Part shown: positions 35,395-44,039 of the stretch, piece after piece
How positions within the stretch are numbered: the first letter of the stretch is position 1
Layout of the letters: each line of letters opens with the position of its first letter
From: Streptomyces sp. RPT161
GTDB lineage: Bacteria; Actinomycetota; Actinomycetes; Streptomycetales; Streptomycetaceae
NCBI RefSeq assembly: GCF_027533845.1
Contig: NZ_JAPZVN010000004.1
Location: 419,329-483,328 of the forward strand
Length of the DNA stretch: 64,000 bases
Direction of reading: 5' to 3'
Program-made: the position numbers and the translations under genes
The notes under the pieces: generated by a model
The model's input: only the letters and a program-made list of their open reading frames with translations
Database searches by the model: none
What the model was told of the DNA's origin: nothing

Positions 35395-37854
35395 GTGGGA
35401 GTCGATCGAGAGCCAGCGCAGGCGCTGGCCGCGCTACGGGAACGCCTGCGGCGGGCACAGGCTGAGGCCGGGATTTCCTGGAAGCAGGTGGCCGCGCGGA
35501 CCGGGCTAGGCCGCACGACGGTGAGCCAGGCGGTCAACGACGGGAACCCTCCCCCCTCGGCTCGCACGGTCGCCACGTTGGCGCGGGCACTGAGAATTGA
35601 TAACGCGCCGTTGCTGGACCTTCTGGACACCGCTGTGCCTGCGTCCCGCCGCTCGGAGGGAATGGCACGCCCCGCCGTCACGGACCGCATTTACCAACTG
35701 CCAGCGCCTCCTGCGGCCCTGATCGGCCGAGAAGAACAGCACGCCATGCTCCTTGAGGTGTTGCGCCCTGATAGTGCATCGCCCACCGTGGTCGCGGTCG
35801 GCGGGATGGCCGGTGTGGGCAAGACAGCCCTGGCCCTCAGCGCCGCGCACGAGGCATTGGTGCGCGGATGGTTCACGGACGTACTCTTCTTGGATCTCCG
35901 CAGCTACGATCAGCAGCCCACCACCTCCGACCAGGCGCTGGAGTCCCTCCTCGCTGCATTCGACTCCGTCGGTGGCGAACTTTCCGCGCTGCCGGACGCA
36001 CGCGCAGGGCAATATCGATCGCAGCTGACGCGCTTGGCCTTAGAGGGGCGGCGGGTACTGATCGTCGCCGATAACGCTTCTGCCTCCGAACAAGTCCGAC
36101 CGCTGCTACCCGCGCCTGGCCCGCACCGGCTCATGGTGACCTCACGTGAGGTCCTTGCCGCGCTCGACGCCCGTCTGGTGGCCCTGCGCGCCTTGGCCCC
36201 GGAGGCCGCCGCCGACCTGCTACGCAATGTTCTTCTGGTGGCCAATCCGGGCGACTCGCGAGCCGAGGAAGACGATTCTGTCTTCATGGAACTCGCGCAG
36301 CTGTGCGGCTGTCTGCCCCTTGCGCTGCGTATCGCCGCCGCGGTGCTGATAACGGATTGCAGCTCGGTAGCCGAGTTGGTAATTGCTCTGACACAGGGAC
36401 GCTCCGTCCTACCCTATCTTCACGACGGAGCACGTGGTGTGAGGGCCTCGTTCGACCTGTCGTATCGGCTTCTGGAACGTGACCAGGCAGCCTTGTTCTG
36501 TCTGCTGTCCCTCAGCCCAGGACCGGATTTCTCCCTCGAGGCCGCTGCGGCCCTCACGAACACCTCGCCAGCAGACGTTCGCTTGACGCTGCGTTCACTG
36601 GCCCGGTCGCACTTCCTCGACCAGGGGGGCGGGCGCTGGTCCATGCACGACCTGGTGCGCGATTACGCCAGGGAACGCGCGCGGGAGGAGGCAGTGGACG
36701 ACCCGTGCACTGCGGCCGCACACCGTGCGGCGTTCGCACGACTGCTCCAGTTCTACTCGGACACCGCCGCGGCTGCTGCCGAGCATCTCGGCTCCACGGC
36801 TGTCACCTCGGCCTCAGGCCGATTCTCCGATCGGTCAGAAGCACTGATATGGCTGGAAGCCGAGCGGGCGAACATCACGGCCACGATCGTCACGGCATGT
36901 GAGCATGGGGAGTCATCAAAAGCTGCGCGCCTGTTCGCTGTTCTCGGGGAGTATTTCGACCGGAAGCGCTACTTCGATGAATGGCTCATGCTCGCAACAA
37001 CCTTGCGGGATGAGGCGACAGAGCCGTCGGCGCAAGCCATCGCGTGGAGCGGTCTGGGTGTGGTCCTGCGTCGACTGCGTCGGTTTGACGAGGCCGCTGC
37101 CGCGCATGTCCGCGCCCGCGACATCTACCGAGCCGCCAGCACGACCCAAGGTGAAGCACTCGCCTGCAGCAACCTGGGTCTGGCCTTAGCCGACGCAGAA
37201 CGTCCCGACGAGGCTGTACGGGCCCTTCAGAAGGCGCTGACGATCTATCAAGAGCTAGGCGAGCCAGTAGGCCAGGCTCACGCCTGGTCCCATCTGGGTA
37301 CCCTCTTTCGTGAGCTGGGACGCCCTGCTGATGCAGCCGCCGCCTGTCGGCGCGCCTGTGACATCTTCCGCCGCTTCGCTGATCTCCATGGAGAAGCCAA
37401 TGCCTCGGTAGGGCTCGCAATGGTCCTCTTTCAAGAGGGGCAGCTCGAGGAGTCCTGTGGTGCCTATGCCCGCGCCCGCGACCTCTATCAGCAGCTTGGA
37501 GACCAGCATTGCGAGGCTGGTGCCTGGGAGGGATTGGCCGGCGTACTTCACACCATGGGTCGTGGCGAGGCCACCGCAGCGTACAGCGCTGCTTGCCGTC
37601 TCTACGCGGAGACCGGTGATCACGGGGCCGAGGCCCAAGCGTGCTTCACCCTTGCATATGTCCTGGCGCAGGCCCGCGAACCAGAGATGGTCACTGCCCT
37701 CATGCAGGCGGCATCCGCACATCAGAACGCCGGAAACTACCTGGAGGCGATCAACATCTGGGATTGCCTGGCCGAGATGCATGCACGCCGAGGAAGCCTA
37801 AAGGAAGCACAGGCAGCGCAGACGGCTGCTGCCGCGGCCCGCCGCCTTGCGTGA
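35395..37854 (+). CDS. HTH / NB-ARC-like P-loop / TPR regulator
   Basis: From the GTG at 35395 (GGAG 5 bp upstream) the product has 819 aa. Residues about 15-75 form a Cro/XRE-type HTH (ISWKQVAARTGLGRTTVSQAVN). Residues about 105-400 form a STAND/NB-ARC-type ATPase with Walker A GMAGVGKT at 138-145, VLFLDLR-like Walker B segments and an RLMVTSR sensor. The C-terminal third has at least five TPR units (AEALAC-NLGLALADAERPDEAV and similar). STAND ATPases act as signal-triggered switches and many are regulators in Streptomyces. Here it could control element genes or a stress response. Plasmid and phage defence also use STAND ATPases, but no effector domain is visible. Confidence 0.85.
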   Translation: MGVDREPAQALAALRERLRRAQAEAGISWKQVAARTGLGRTTVSQAVNDGNPPPSARTVATLARALRIDNAPLLDLLDTAVPASRRSEGMARPAVTDRIYQLPAPPAALIGREEQHAMLLEVLRPDSASPTVVAVGGMAGVGKTALALSAAHEALVRGWFTDVLFLDLRSYDQQPTTSDQALESLLAAFDSVGGELSALPDARAGQYRSQLTRLALEGRRVLIVADNASASEQVRPLLPAPGPHRLMVTSREVLAALDARLVALRALAPEAAADLLRNVLLVANPGDSRAEEDDSVFMELAQLCGCLPLALRIAAAVLITDCSSVAELVIALTQGRSVLPYLHDGARGVRASFDLSYRLLERDQAALFCLLSLSPGPDFSLEAAAALTNTSPADVRLTLRSLARSHFLDQGGGRWSMHDLVRDYARERAREEAVDDPCTAAAHRAAFARLLQFYSDTAAAAAEHLGSTAVTSASGRFSDRSEALIWLEAERANITATIVTACEHGESSKAARLFAVLGEYFDRKRYFDEWLMLATTLRDEATEPSAQAIAWSGLGVVLRRLRRFDEAAAAHVRARDIYRAASTTQGEALACSNLGLALADAERPDEAVRALQKALTIYQELGEPVGQAHAWSHLGTLFRELGRPADAAAACRRACDIFRRFADLHGEANASVGLAMVLFQEGQLEESCGAYARARDLYQQLGDQHCEAGAWEGLAGVLHTMGRGEATAAYSAACRLYAETGDHGAEAQACFTLAYVLAQAREPEMVTALMQAASAHQNAGNYLEAINIWDCLAEMHARRGSLKEAQAAQTAAAAARRLA

Positions 37855-37987
37855 AGCTCGGCGGGGACAGGCCGGTGTCGGAAGCGCTACCCGCCGCCCG
37901 TGCATTGAGGGACGGCGGTGGCAACCTCACTGGCTACAGGTCAGCCATGGGTCCCCTGAGCTATGGGAGCGACGTATCACTCCGTGA

Positions 37988-38419
37988 TCACACCGAATGG
38001 TGGAGCCGGATGGCTTCTTGGCACCACGGGGGCACACGGAGCCGGGCGAGCATAGTGGCTGGGAACCAGTGGAGCATGATGCCTTCGGTGAGGGGGAGGG
38101 CGTAGGCGTCGCCGTCCCACTGACCTTGGTAGATGGCAATGGGGCCTTTGCCGAGGTGCTCGGGGTTGTTCTGCTGGACGGTGGTGAACGCTTGTAGGGG
38201 GACGGTGAGCCCGGTTTCTTCCTTCAGTTCTCGGGCGATGGCGTCGGCCAGCGGTTCGTCGGGTTCTGGGCTTCCGCCGATCAGGGACCAGTAGCCGGGC
38301 CAGCAGATGCCTTCGATGTTGTCGCGCAGGTGCAGTAGGTACTCGCTTTGGCTGTTGGTGATCAGTACGGCCACGCCCGTGGCCTGGGTGCTCTGCGGCT
38401 GGAGCTGGGTGTCGGTCAT
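37988..38419 (-). CDS. NUDIX hydrolase
   Basis: The 143-aa protein has the NUDIX box GGSPEPDEPLADAIARELKEETGL (GX5EX7REUXEEXGU fits) near residues 50-73. It follows the usual N-terminal strand pattern for small MutT-like enzymes (VAVLITNSQSEYLLHLRDNIEGICWPGYWSLIGG). It hydrolyses a nucleoside-diphosphate-linked compound. The start follows AAAGGGGAG. NUDIX genes are known in Streptomyces integrative elements (Pif of pSAM2 is one), and here it is the last gene of a leftward cluster with a MazG-like protein, a sugar-nucleotide dehydrogenase and a SIR2-like protein. Confidence 0.88.
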   Translation of the reverse strand: MTDTQLQPQSTQATGVAVLITNSQSEYLLHLRDNIEGICWPGYWSLIGGSPEPDEPLADAIARELKEETGLTVPLQAFTTVQQNNPEHLGKGPIAIYQGQWDGDAYALPLTEGIMLHWFPATMLARLRVPPWCQEAIRLHHSV

Positions 38420-38482
38420 CGCTCCCCTTTCCGCCAGCCATCGTCCTCTCGTCGACTCACTGTGTCTGGCGTTTGCCATGCC

Positions 38483-38515
38483 GCGGCGGTCGCGTCCGCA
38501 GGACGCGACCGCCGC
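38483..38515 (-). terminator. Very strong hairpin between MazG-like and NUDIX genes
   Basis: A 15-bp perfect stem with a 3-nt loop (arms gcggcggtcgcgtcc and ggacgcgaccgccgc) lies 18 bp after the MazG-like stop. A related hairpin with the same 12-bp arm core ggcggtcgcgtc occurs at 53787-53822. Confidence 0.7.
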
Positions 38516-38532
38516 TCGTCGGGGGAGCGGTG

Positions 38533-38859
38533 TCAGGCTGCGGCGGCTTCGCGGCCCCTGCGGGTGCGGCGGTGGAAGATCTCGGCGAAGGTGGTGCGGG
38601 CGCCGTCGGGGTCGATGTAGTGCATGGCCAGTAGTGCGGCGATCACGGCGCCGACGAGGTCGTTTTGCACCTCGTCCCATCCGTGGGCGTCGCCGCAGGT
38701 GGTCAGGCCCTTCAACCCATGGAGGGAGTGCATGGCTTCGCCTGCCTCTTCGGCGACCTTGCCGATCTGGAGGCTCTTGAGTTCTTCGTCGGGGAGGTGT
38801 TCACCGGCCTTGCGGCAGACGGTGGACAGCTTCTCGATGTTGTCCCACAGGTCGTCCAT
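38533..38859 (-). CDS. MazG-like nucleotide pyrophosphohydrolase
   Basis: The 108-aa product has the MazG/all-alpha NTP-PPase pattern: a helical N-part, the metal-binding ExxE (KVAEEAGEA at residues about 35-43), and a second acidic helix (DEVQNDLVGAVIAALLAM). Family members hydrolyse (d)NTPs or other nucleotides and serve in house-cleaning or phage-related roles. It follows the UDP-sugar dehydrogenase gene by 24 bp, so the two are likely co-transcribed. The precise substrate is unknown. Confidence 0.8.
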   Translation of the reverse strand: MDDLWDNIEKLSTVCRKAGEHLPDEELKSLQIGKVAEEAGEAMHSLHGLKGLTTCGDAHGWDEVQNDLVGAVIAALLAMHYIDPDGARTTFAEIFHRRTRRGREAAAA

Positions 38860-38883
38860 GACGGTCTCCGATTGTTGTGTCGG

Positions 38884-40206
38884 CTATTCCTGTGCGGGGC
38901 GGCCGAGTTGGCGTACGGTCCATCCGGCCGCGCGCCAGACATCGGCGTCGAGGAGATTGCGGAGGTCCACCAGGGTCGGGTTTGCGACCACCGTGGCCAG
39001 GGCCTTGGGGTCGGCGTCGCGGAACTGGGGCCACTCGGTGGCCAGCACGATCAGTTCCCTGCTCTTGGCGGACTCCTCCAGGTCTTCTGCGTAGTCGAGT
39101 TCGGGGTGGCGTAGGAGGGCGGTGGGGACGGCGTGGGGGTCGTGGACGGTGACCTTCGCGCCGCGCTGGTGCATGAGGGTCGCGATGGCCAGGGCGGGTG
39201 ATTCGCGTACGTCGTCGGTGCCCGCCTTGAAGGACGCGCCCCACACGGTGACCTTCACGCCGTCCACGGCTCGGCCGAGGGTCTGCTCGATCAGGGTGAG
39301 TGCCGCTGCCGGGCGGGACTCGTTGACCTGTTCGGCGGCCCGCAGCAACGTGGCGGCGGCCGTGGCGCCGAGGGCGCGGGCGGAGGCGGTGAAGGCGCGT
39401 ACGTCCTTGGGCAGGCAGCCGCCGCCGTATCCCGGGCCGGCGTTCAGCCCGCCCTTGCCGATGCGGGGGTCGACACCGATGGCTTCGGTGAGTTGTTGGA
39501 TGTCGGCTCCTGCGGCGGCGCACATGTCGGCGACACCGTTGATGAAGGAAATCTTCATGCCGAGGTAGGCGTTGGCGGCGCCCTTGATCAGTTCCGCGGT
39601 GGCCGGGTCGGTGACGAACAGCGGGATCTGGTCGCGCAGCAGCGGCGCATAGACCTCGCGCACGACGTCTTCGGCGTGCTGGGAGGGCACCCCAGCGACG
39701 ATCCGGTCGGGGCGCAGGGTGTCCTCGATCGCGTGGCCCTCGCGCAGGAACTCCGGGTTCCACACGACCTCGACGCCGTCCCCGGCGGGAGCGAGCCGGG
39801 CCAGGAGAGCGGCCAGGTCGCGGGTGGTGCCCACGGTGACGGTGGACTTGCCGATGATTACGCACGGGCGGATCAGGTTCGGGGCGAGTGCGCGGGCCAC
39901 GCCGAAGACCTGGCCGGTGTCGTAGCTGCGTCCGTCGGCGTCGATCGGGGTTCCCACGGCGAGGAAGTGCACGTCGGCGAAGGCTGCGGCCTCTGCGAGG
40001 TCGGTAGTGAACCGCAAGCGCCCGGACGCCGTGTGGGCGGCCAGTAGTTCGGGCAGGCCCTCTTCGTAGATGGGGCACTCGCCAGCGTTCAGCCGGTCGA
40101 TCTTCGCCTGGTCCAGGTCGACACCGATGACCTCGTGGCCGATCTCGGCCATCGCCGCAGCGTGCGGGATGCCCAGGTGGCCGCAGCCGATGACGGATAC
40201 GCGCAT
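38884..40206 (-). CDS. UDP-glucose/GDP-mannose dehydrogenase family protein
   Basis: The 440-aa enzyme is full length. It has the N-terminal NAD-binding GCGHLGIPHAA (residues 7-17), the central GPGYGGGCLPKDVRAF with catalytic Cys264, and the C-terminal UDP-binding region with KVTVWGASFKAGTDDVRESPAL. The family oxidises a nucleotide sugar (for example UDP-glucose to UDP-glucuronate) in two NAD-dependent steps. The start at 40206 is the first Met before the Rossmann fold. Its presence in a mobile element next to SIR2-like, MazG-like and NUDIX genes is unusual; no glycosyltransferase is nearby. Confidence 0.92.
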   Translation of the reverse strand: MRVSVIGCGHLGIPHAAAMAEIGHEVIGVDLDQAKIDRLNAGECPIYEEGLPELLAAHTASGRLRFTTDLAEAAAFADVHFLAVGTPIDADGRSYDTGQVFGVARALAPNLIRPCVIIGKSTVTVGTTRDLAALLARLAPAGDGVEVVWNPEFLREGHAIEDTLRPDRIVAGVPSQHAEDVVREVYAPLLRDQIPLFVTDPATAELIKGAANAYLGMKISFINGVADMCAAAGADIQQLTEAIGVDPRIGKGGLNAGPGYGGGCLPKDVRAFTASARALGATAAATLLRAAEQVNESRPAAALTLIEQTLGRAVDGVKVTVWGASFKAGTDDVRESPALAIATLMHQRGAKVTVHDPHAVPTALLRHPELDYAEDLEESAKSRELIVLATEWPQFRDADPKALATVVANPTLVDLRNLLDADVWRAAGWTVRQLGRPAQE

Positions 40207-40312
40207 GGGGCCAACGCTCCTTTCCCTTCTCGCCCGCCCGGTTGGGTCCGGGCCGGTCAAGGGCGCCACGCTAGCGCCAGCCACCGGCCCGACCCTCATC
40301 GCGCAGGTAGGG

Positions 40313-41542
40313 TCAACGCCCGCTCTTTGAGAGGAGGTTGACGAATTCGGGTAGGGCTTTCTCCGCTGTGGCGCGACACACCAGGTCGTCGTCCTGTGGG
40401 CCTTCCAGGGGGTAGGGCATGAACTGGCCGTCGTGCCAAAAGCCCTCGGGGTCGAGGTAGACGACCTTCATGCCGCGCTGACGGGCGCGTGCCTGGACCT
40501 TGCGGCGATCGGCGTGCAGACCGACCACGAGCAGGGCCTTCGCGCCCTCGACGAACTCCACGTCCGGCACGACTTGGTCGTAGCGGCGCATGAAGCACTC
40601 GTCCAAGCCGACGCGGGCCGCTAGGACGTCGAAGTTGTTCGTGATGACCGGTCCCACCAGGTACCCGGCGTCGTGGAGTTCCTTCAGCGCCCACATGGCC
40701 GAGGTGGGCTCGGCCAGGAAGCATGCCTTGAACATCTCGACGAACTCCGCGGCCTTCTCCTCCGGTTCGGTGAGCACCTCCTGCAGCAGCGGGTCGGAGG
40801 CTGGCGACAGAATGAAGCGGTGCTCGCGCGGTTCGTCGCCTTGGCGGTCGGTGACGCGGTAGATCTCGTGGAGCCGGTGGAGGGGCGGGATGCCAGCCTC
40901 AACGGAGGTGCCGCAGCCGATCTCGACCTGGAAGGGCAGGAAGTCGGCCAGGACGGACAGGTCGGGGATCATGGTCGGGTTGCCGCGCTGGTCCTTGACG
41001 CGGATACCGGAGGCCAACACATCCCAGGGCAGTTGACGTAACGCGGGCGGTGGTGCGTACGTGGCCGAGGTGATCTGCACGTCCAGACTGCGGTAATCCG
41101 ACCGCAGCCCACGTCGGGCCTTAGCGTCCTGTGGGTGCAGCGCATACGGGGTGACCTTGCACCGCAGGTCACGGCGCGTCCACGGGGCCCCGCCTGTCTG
41201 CTTCCATCCTCCGGCCACGAGGGCGGCCCTGACGGCGTCCTCGTGGGCGGCTATCTCGTCGGCCGGTGCCGTTGCACAGTGGTACAGGTACAGGTCGGTC
41301 AGGCCGATCGCCGGGGCCGCGGTGGTGGGGACGAGGCCGTACCGGTAGCGGTAGTGGATGATGCGGCGGCGGGCGTCGCCGTCCCCGCTCCAGCCGGACT
41401 GGCTGGCGGTGGCCTCCTCCTGGGTGCGGCGCCAGATGCCTTCTTCGATGTAGCGGGGCCGGTCGGCATCGCCGAAGTAGGTCTTCCAGGTGCGAAGTTG
41501 GTCGGGGCTGAGCTGGTCGATGACGGTGTACGGGATGTCCAC
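40313..41542 (-). CDS. SIR2-like NAD-binding domain protein
   Basis: The 409-aa protein has an N-terminal region (1-190) that I do not recognise. A SIR2-type fold follows: the NAD-binding motif GCGTSVEAGIP (209-219), a TNNFD motif (301-305) where sirtuins have TQNID, and a C-terminal VVGLHADRR (339-347) followed by the GMKVVYLDPEG strand where sirtuins have GTSL...INxD. The catalytic His that normally follows the TQNID region is not evident. Members of this broad group include protein deacylases and NAD-hydrolysing immunity effectors. A role with the neighbouring nucleotide enzymes is likely, but the reaction is unknown. Confidence 0.7.
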   Translation of the reverse strand: MDIPYTVIDQLSPDQLRTWKTYFGDADRPRYIEEGIWRRTQEEATASQSGWSGDGDARRRIIHYRYRYGLVPTTAAPAIGLTDLYLYHCATAPADEIAAHEDAVRAALVAGGWKQTGGAPWTRRDLRCKVTPYALHPQDAKARRGLRSDYRSLDVQITSATYAPPPALRQLPWDVLASGIRVKDQRGNPTMIPDLSVLADFLPFQVEIGCGTSVEAGIPPLHRLHEIYRVTDRQGDEPREHRFILSPASDPLLQEVLTEPEEKAAEFVEMFKACFLAEPTSAMWALKELHDAGYLVGPVITNNFDVLAARVGLDECFMRRYDQVVPDVEFVEGAKALLVVGLHADRRKVQARARQRGMKVVYLDPEGFWHDGQFMPYPLEGPQDDDLVCRATAEKALPEFVNLLSKSGR

Positions 41543-41787
41543 GGTTCCCCTCCCTGGTGGTCAGGCCCGCCCATCGACGCGACGGGCAGGCCGCTCGGGT
41601 GCCATCTGGCACAGACCGCGGTGAGTCCCGTTCCGCCCGGCAGGCCGAGCCGCTGGCTTGCCGGGCAGAACGGTTTCCTGTGGGCAGCCTGACGTGGGCA
41701 TTTGGGCTGCCCTGCCGCCCGCAACGGGGGCGGGCGGCGCTGGGTGCTCCGGCACCCGGGGGCTCCCAGGCCGGATGCCGGAGCGGC

Positions 41788-41994
41788 TTAAATGCCGGGG
41801 CCGGAGGTGTCCGGTGCTGATACGGGGGCGGGTTGCCCGGCGGCGAAGAGTTCGACCACCTGCGGGATCTCGTGGCGCAGGATCCAGGCCGGTGCGAGCC
41901 CGATCACGGCCAGAAAGATCAGGTCCAACCCGCCTGGCAGCCGGTGCCCGGTCTCGGCGCGTCGTGTGGGGCGATGGCGGCCCCGCGCGCTCAC
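41788..41994 (-). CDS. Small single-TM protein
   Basis: The 68-aa product has a basic N-terminus (SARGRHRPTRRAETGHR) and one hydrophobic helix (GGLDLIFLAVIGLAPAWIL). A short polar tail rich in Pro and Ser follows. Its ATG overlaps the stop of the 146-aa gene upstream by 4 nt, so it is translationally coupled. The role is unknown. Confidence 0.5.
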   Translation of the reverse strand: MSARGRHRPTRRAETGHRLPGGLDLIFLAVIGLAPAWILRHEIPQVVELFAAGQPAPVSAPDTSGPGI

Positions 41995-42431
41995 GACAAG
42001 CTCCCTGGTGCCTGTGCTCGTTCAGTGAGGATGCGGCCAACCTGGGCGTGCAGGCTTTCCAAGGCGTTCGGAGTCAGGATCAGCGTGGCTTCGTTGGTGC
42101 CGCCGTCCTCGTAGTGCACCAGGATCGGCAGCGCGCCCTGCTCGGCGCGGTGGTCCCAGATTGCGTCATGGTCGGTCAGTGTGGCGTGGGTGGCCTTAGC
42201 GGGTACTGGCCGCAAGGTGGTGCCGTCGGCGGGGGCGGACCATTCGACGCCGCCGCCAAGTGGGCGCAGGTGGTAGGTCGCGGCTTCTGCGCCGGGGACG
42301 GCGACGACGACGCCGACACGGCCGCCCTGGGCGGTGTCGGCGGCGAGGTCGCCGAGCTGGGGGATGAACGGGGCCACTGTGCCTAACTCGGCCCCCTGCG
42401 ACGGCAGATGGGGAGTTGGTCGTCCGGTCAT
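41991..42431 (-). CDS. Hypothetical protein (146 aa)
   Basis: This soluble-looking product has no recognised domain. Visible features are a Gly/Val-rich beta region (GGRVGVVVAVPGAEAATYHLRPL), an Asp/His-rich middle (HATLTDHDAIWDHR) and a C-terminal amphipathic helix (NALESLHAQVGRILTERAQ). It is downstream of the XRE-TPR regulator gene on the same strand, 56 bp away, and overlaps the small TM protein gene. The layout suggests an operon controlled by the XRE protein. Confidence 0.55.
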   Translation of the reverse strand: MTGRPTPHLPSQGAELGTVAPFIPQLGDLAADTAQGGRVGVVVAVPGAEAATYHLRPLGGGVEWSAPADGTTLRPVPAKATHATLTDHDAIWDHRAEQGALPILVHYEDGGTNEATLILTPNALESLHAQVGRILTERAQAPGSLS

Positions 42432-42487
42432 GCCCCTGAAGGTAGGGACGGCTCAGGGGCCGAATATGAATCGGAGGAATACGACCC

Positions 42488-43717
42488 TCATCCGTCCAGG
42501 TGGAAGCGGTCGGACATGCGCCGCAACTTCTCCCGAGTGGCTGCGCGTTCGGCATAGACGATGCTGCGCAGGGTGGAGCGGGCGATGGGATGGTTGCGGA
42601 CGAGCTGGGGAGCGACCTGCTCTGCCTGTTCCAGCTCGGAGAGGGCCTTGTCGCGGTTGCCGTCCCACAGCCAGGCTCGTGCGAGGTCCATGTGGTGGTG
42701 TCCTTGGCGGGAGTTGGGCAGGGCGGCGACCAGCTCCGGGCTGGTGCGCCGGTTGATGGCCAGTGCCTTGCGTTGTTCGCCCAACTCCAGAGCCACGCTG
42801 ATGGCGTGGATCTGGACGTTGCCGGGGGAGAACGTCAGCGAGTGCCGGTCGTACACCGGGGCTCCGGTGTGCGAGGTCATGCGCTCAGCGGCTGCCTTTG
42901 CGTGCGCGATGCGGTCCTCGGTTTCCGAGGCCCGGCCAGCCCGCGCCGCTGAGACGGCCGCCCGGAGTTGGAGCGAACCCCACGCCCGCACGGCCAGCGG
43001 ATCGCCTCGCTCGTAATCTTGCTGAACCGTACGAAGAGCCTTGTCAGACAAGGACAGAGAGTCGTCCCAATCAGCGCTGGCCCACATGTCCCACACACGC
43101 ATCCAGTCGGCGACGGCCGTCATCACTGGGTCTCCGGACAGCGAGGCGGACCAGGCGGCCCGTTCACAGGCCATGGCGATCAGCTCGGGATGGCCGAGAG
43201 AGTGAGCGGCGGTGTGGGCGAACTTGCAGCACACCGCGTAGATCGCGAACGCCTCCTCCCGCTCATGGCCAGTGGCGACCTCGGCCAGAGCACGGGCCTC
43301 GCGGAGCAGGTCCGGCAGGATCCGCAGGATCGCCACGTTGGCCGCCGTGTCCCGCAGCCGGTGCAGGCGGGTCATCTCCCGCCACAGCTTGTTCGCCGAA
43401 CGCGGCGTGCCGTCGAACACCGGCGTCAGGTCGTAGCGGCGAAGCTCCCGCAGGATCGACGACGCGGCGATTTGCCACTGGTTCTGGTCCGGGCTGCTGT
43501 TGTACGGGCGGCCGATCAGGTCGTTGGGATGGACGTGCAGTTCGGACGCGAGCAGGTTCAGTATCCCGACGCGGTCCAACTCGATCAGGCCGCGCTCCAT
43601 CTTCGACACCCAGCCCTGCGTCTTCCCCAAAGCTGCGGCGAGGTCGGCCTGCGGCATCCCCAGCCGGAGGCGGGCACGACGAGCCCGACGGCCGATCTCC
43701 TCGGCTTCCTCCAACAT
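42488..43717 (-). CDS. XRE-type HTH regulator with TPR-like helical domain
   Basis: The 409-aa protein has a Cro/C1-type HTH at residues about 8-65 (ARRARLRLGMPQADLAAALGKTQGWVSKMERGLIELDRVG). A long all-helical region with TPR-like pairs follows (ALEL-ALAINRRTSPELV, HHHMDLARAWLWDGNRDKALSELEQAEQ). Such HTH-TPR proteins are common Streptomyces regulators and can bind peptides or small molecules through the helical part. In this position it probably governs the downstream pair of small genes. The start is at 43717. Confidence 0.85.
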   Translation of the reverse strand: MLEEAEEIGRRARRARLRLGMPQADLAAALGKTQGWVSKMERGLIELDRVGILNLLASELHVHPNDLIGRPYNSSPDQNQWQIAASSILRELRRYDLTPVFDGTPRSANKLWREMTRLHRLRDTAANVAILRILPDLLREARALAEVATGHEREEAFAIYAVCCKFAHTAAHSLGHPELIAMACERAAWSASLSGDPVMTAVADWMRVWDMWASADWDDSLSLSDKALRTVQQDYERGDPLAVRAWGSLQLRAAVSAARAGRASETEDRIAHAKAAAERMTSHTGAPVYDRHSLTFSPGNVQIHAISVALELGEQRKALAINRRTSPELVAALPNSRQGHHHMDLARAWLWDGNRDKALSELEQAEQVAPQLVRNHPIARSTLRSIVYAERAATREKLRRMSDRFHLDG

Positions 43718-43841
43718 CAGGCCACCTCCTGCGAGTTAGTGGGCCTGCTGTGCTCAAGCGTTCGGCAGGGCATCGTGCCTCCGTCCGGTCAGGCTTCGTC
43801 ACCAGAACGGTACCCATGCCGAGGCGGCACAGGGCCAGCCT

Positions 43842-44039
43842 CTACGGCGACGAACTGTCTCGACAGGGGCTGGCCCAGGCGCATTCGGTGTGCCACGTGC
43901 GGGAGTGCCGGTTGCTTGTGGTTCGCAGGGGGTAGGTGCGCCAGGTGACGAGCCGCTCAGGCTTGGACTTCGTCCGCTCCAGTTCGAAGGCCCAGGGCGA
44001 CGGCTTGGTGTGTGTTCGTTGTCTGCGGAGTTCGTTCAT
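43842..44039 (-). CDS. Possible small basic protein
   Basis: A 65-codon frame begins at an ATG that overlaps the HTTM gene's stop (TGATG arrangement), as expected for a coupled gene. The product is basic and Ser/Thr-rich (RRQRTHTKPSPWAFELERTK) with no recognised motif. Codon bias is weak and it may be spurious. Confidence 0.3.
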   Translation of the reverse strand: MNELRRQRTHTKPSPWAFELERTKSKPERLVTWRTYPLRTTSNRHSRTWHTECAWASPCRDSSSP

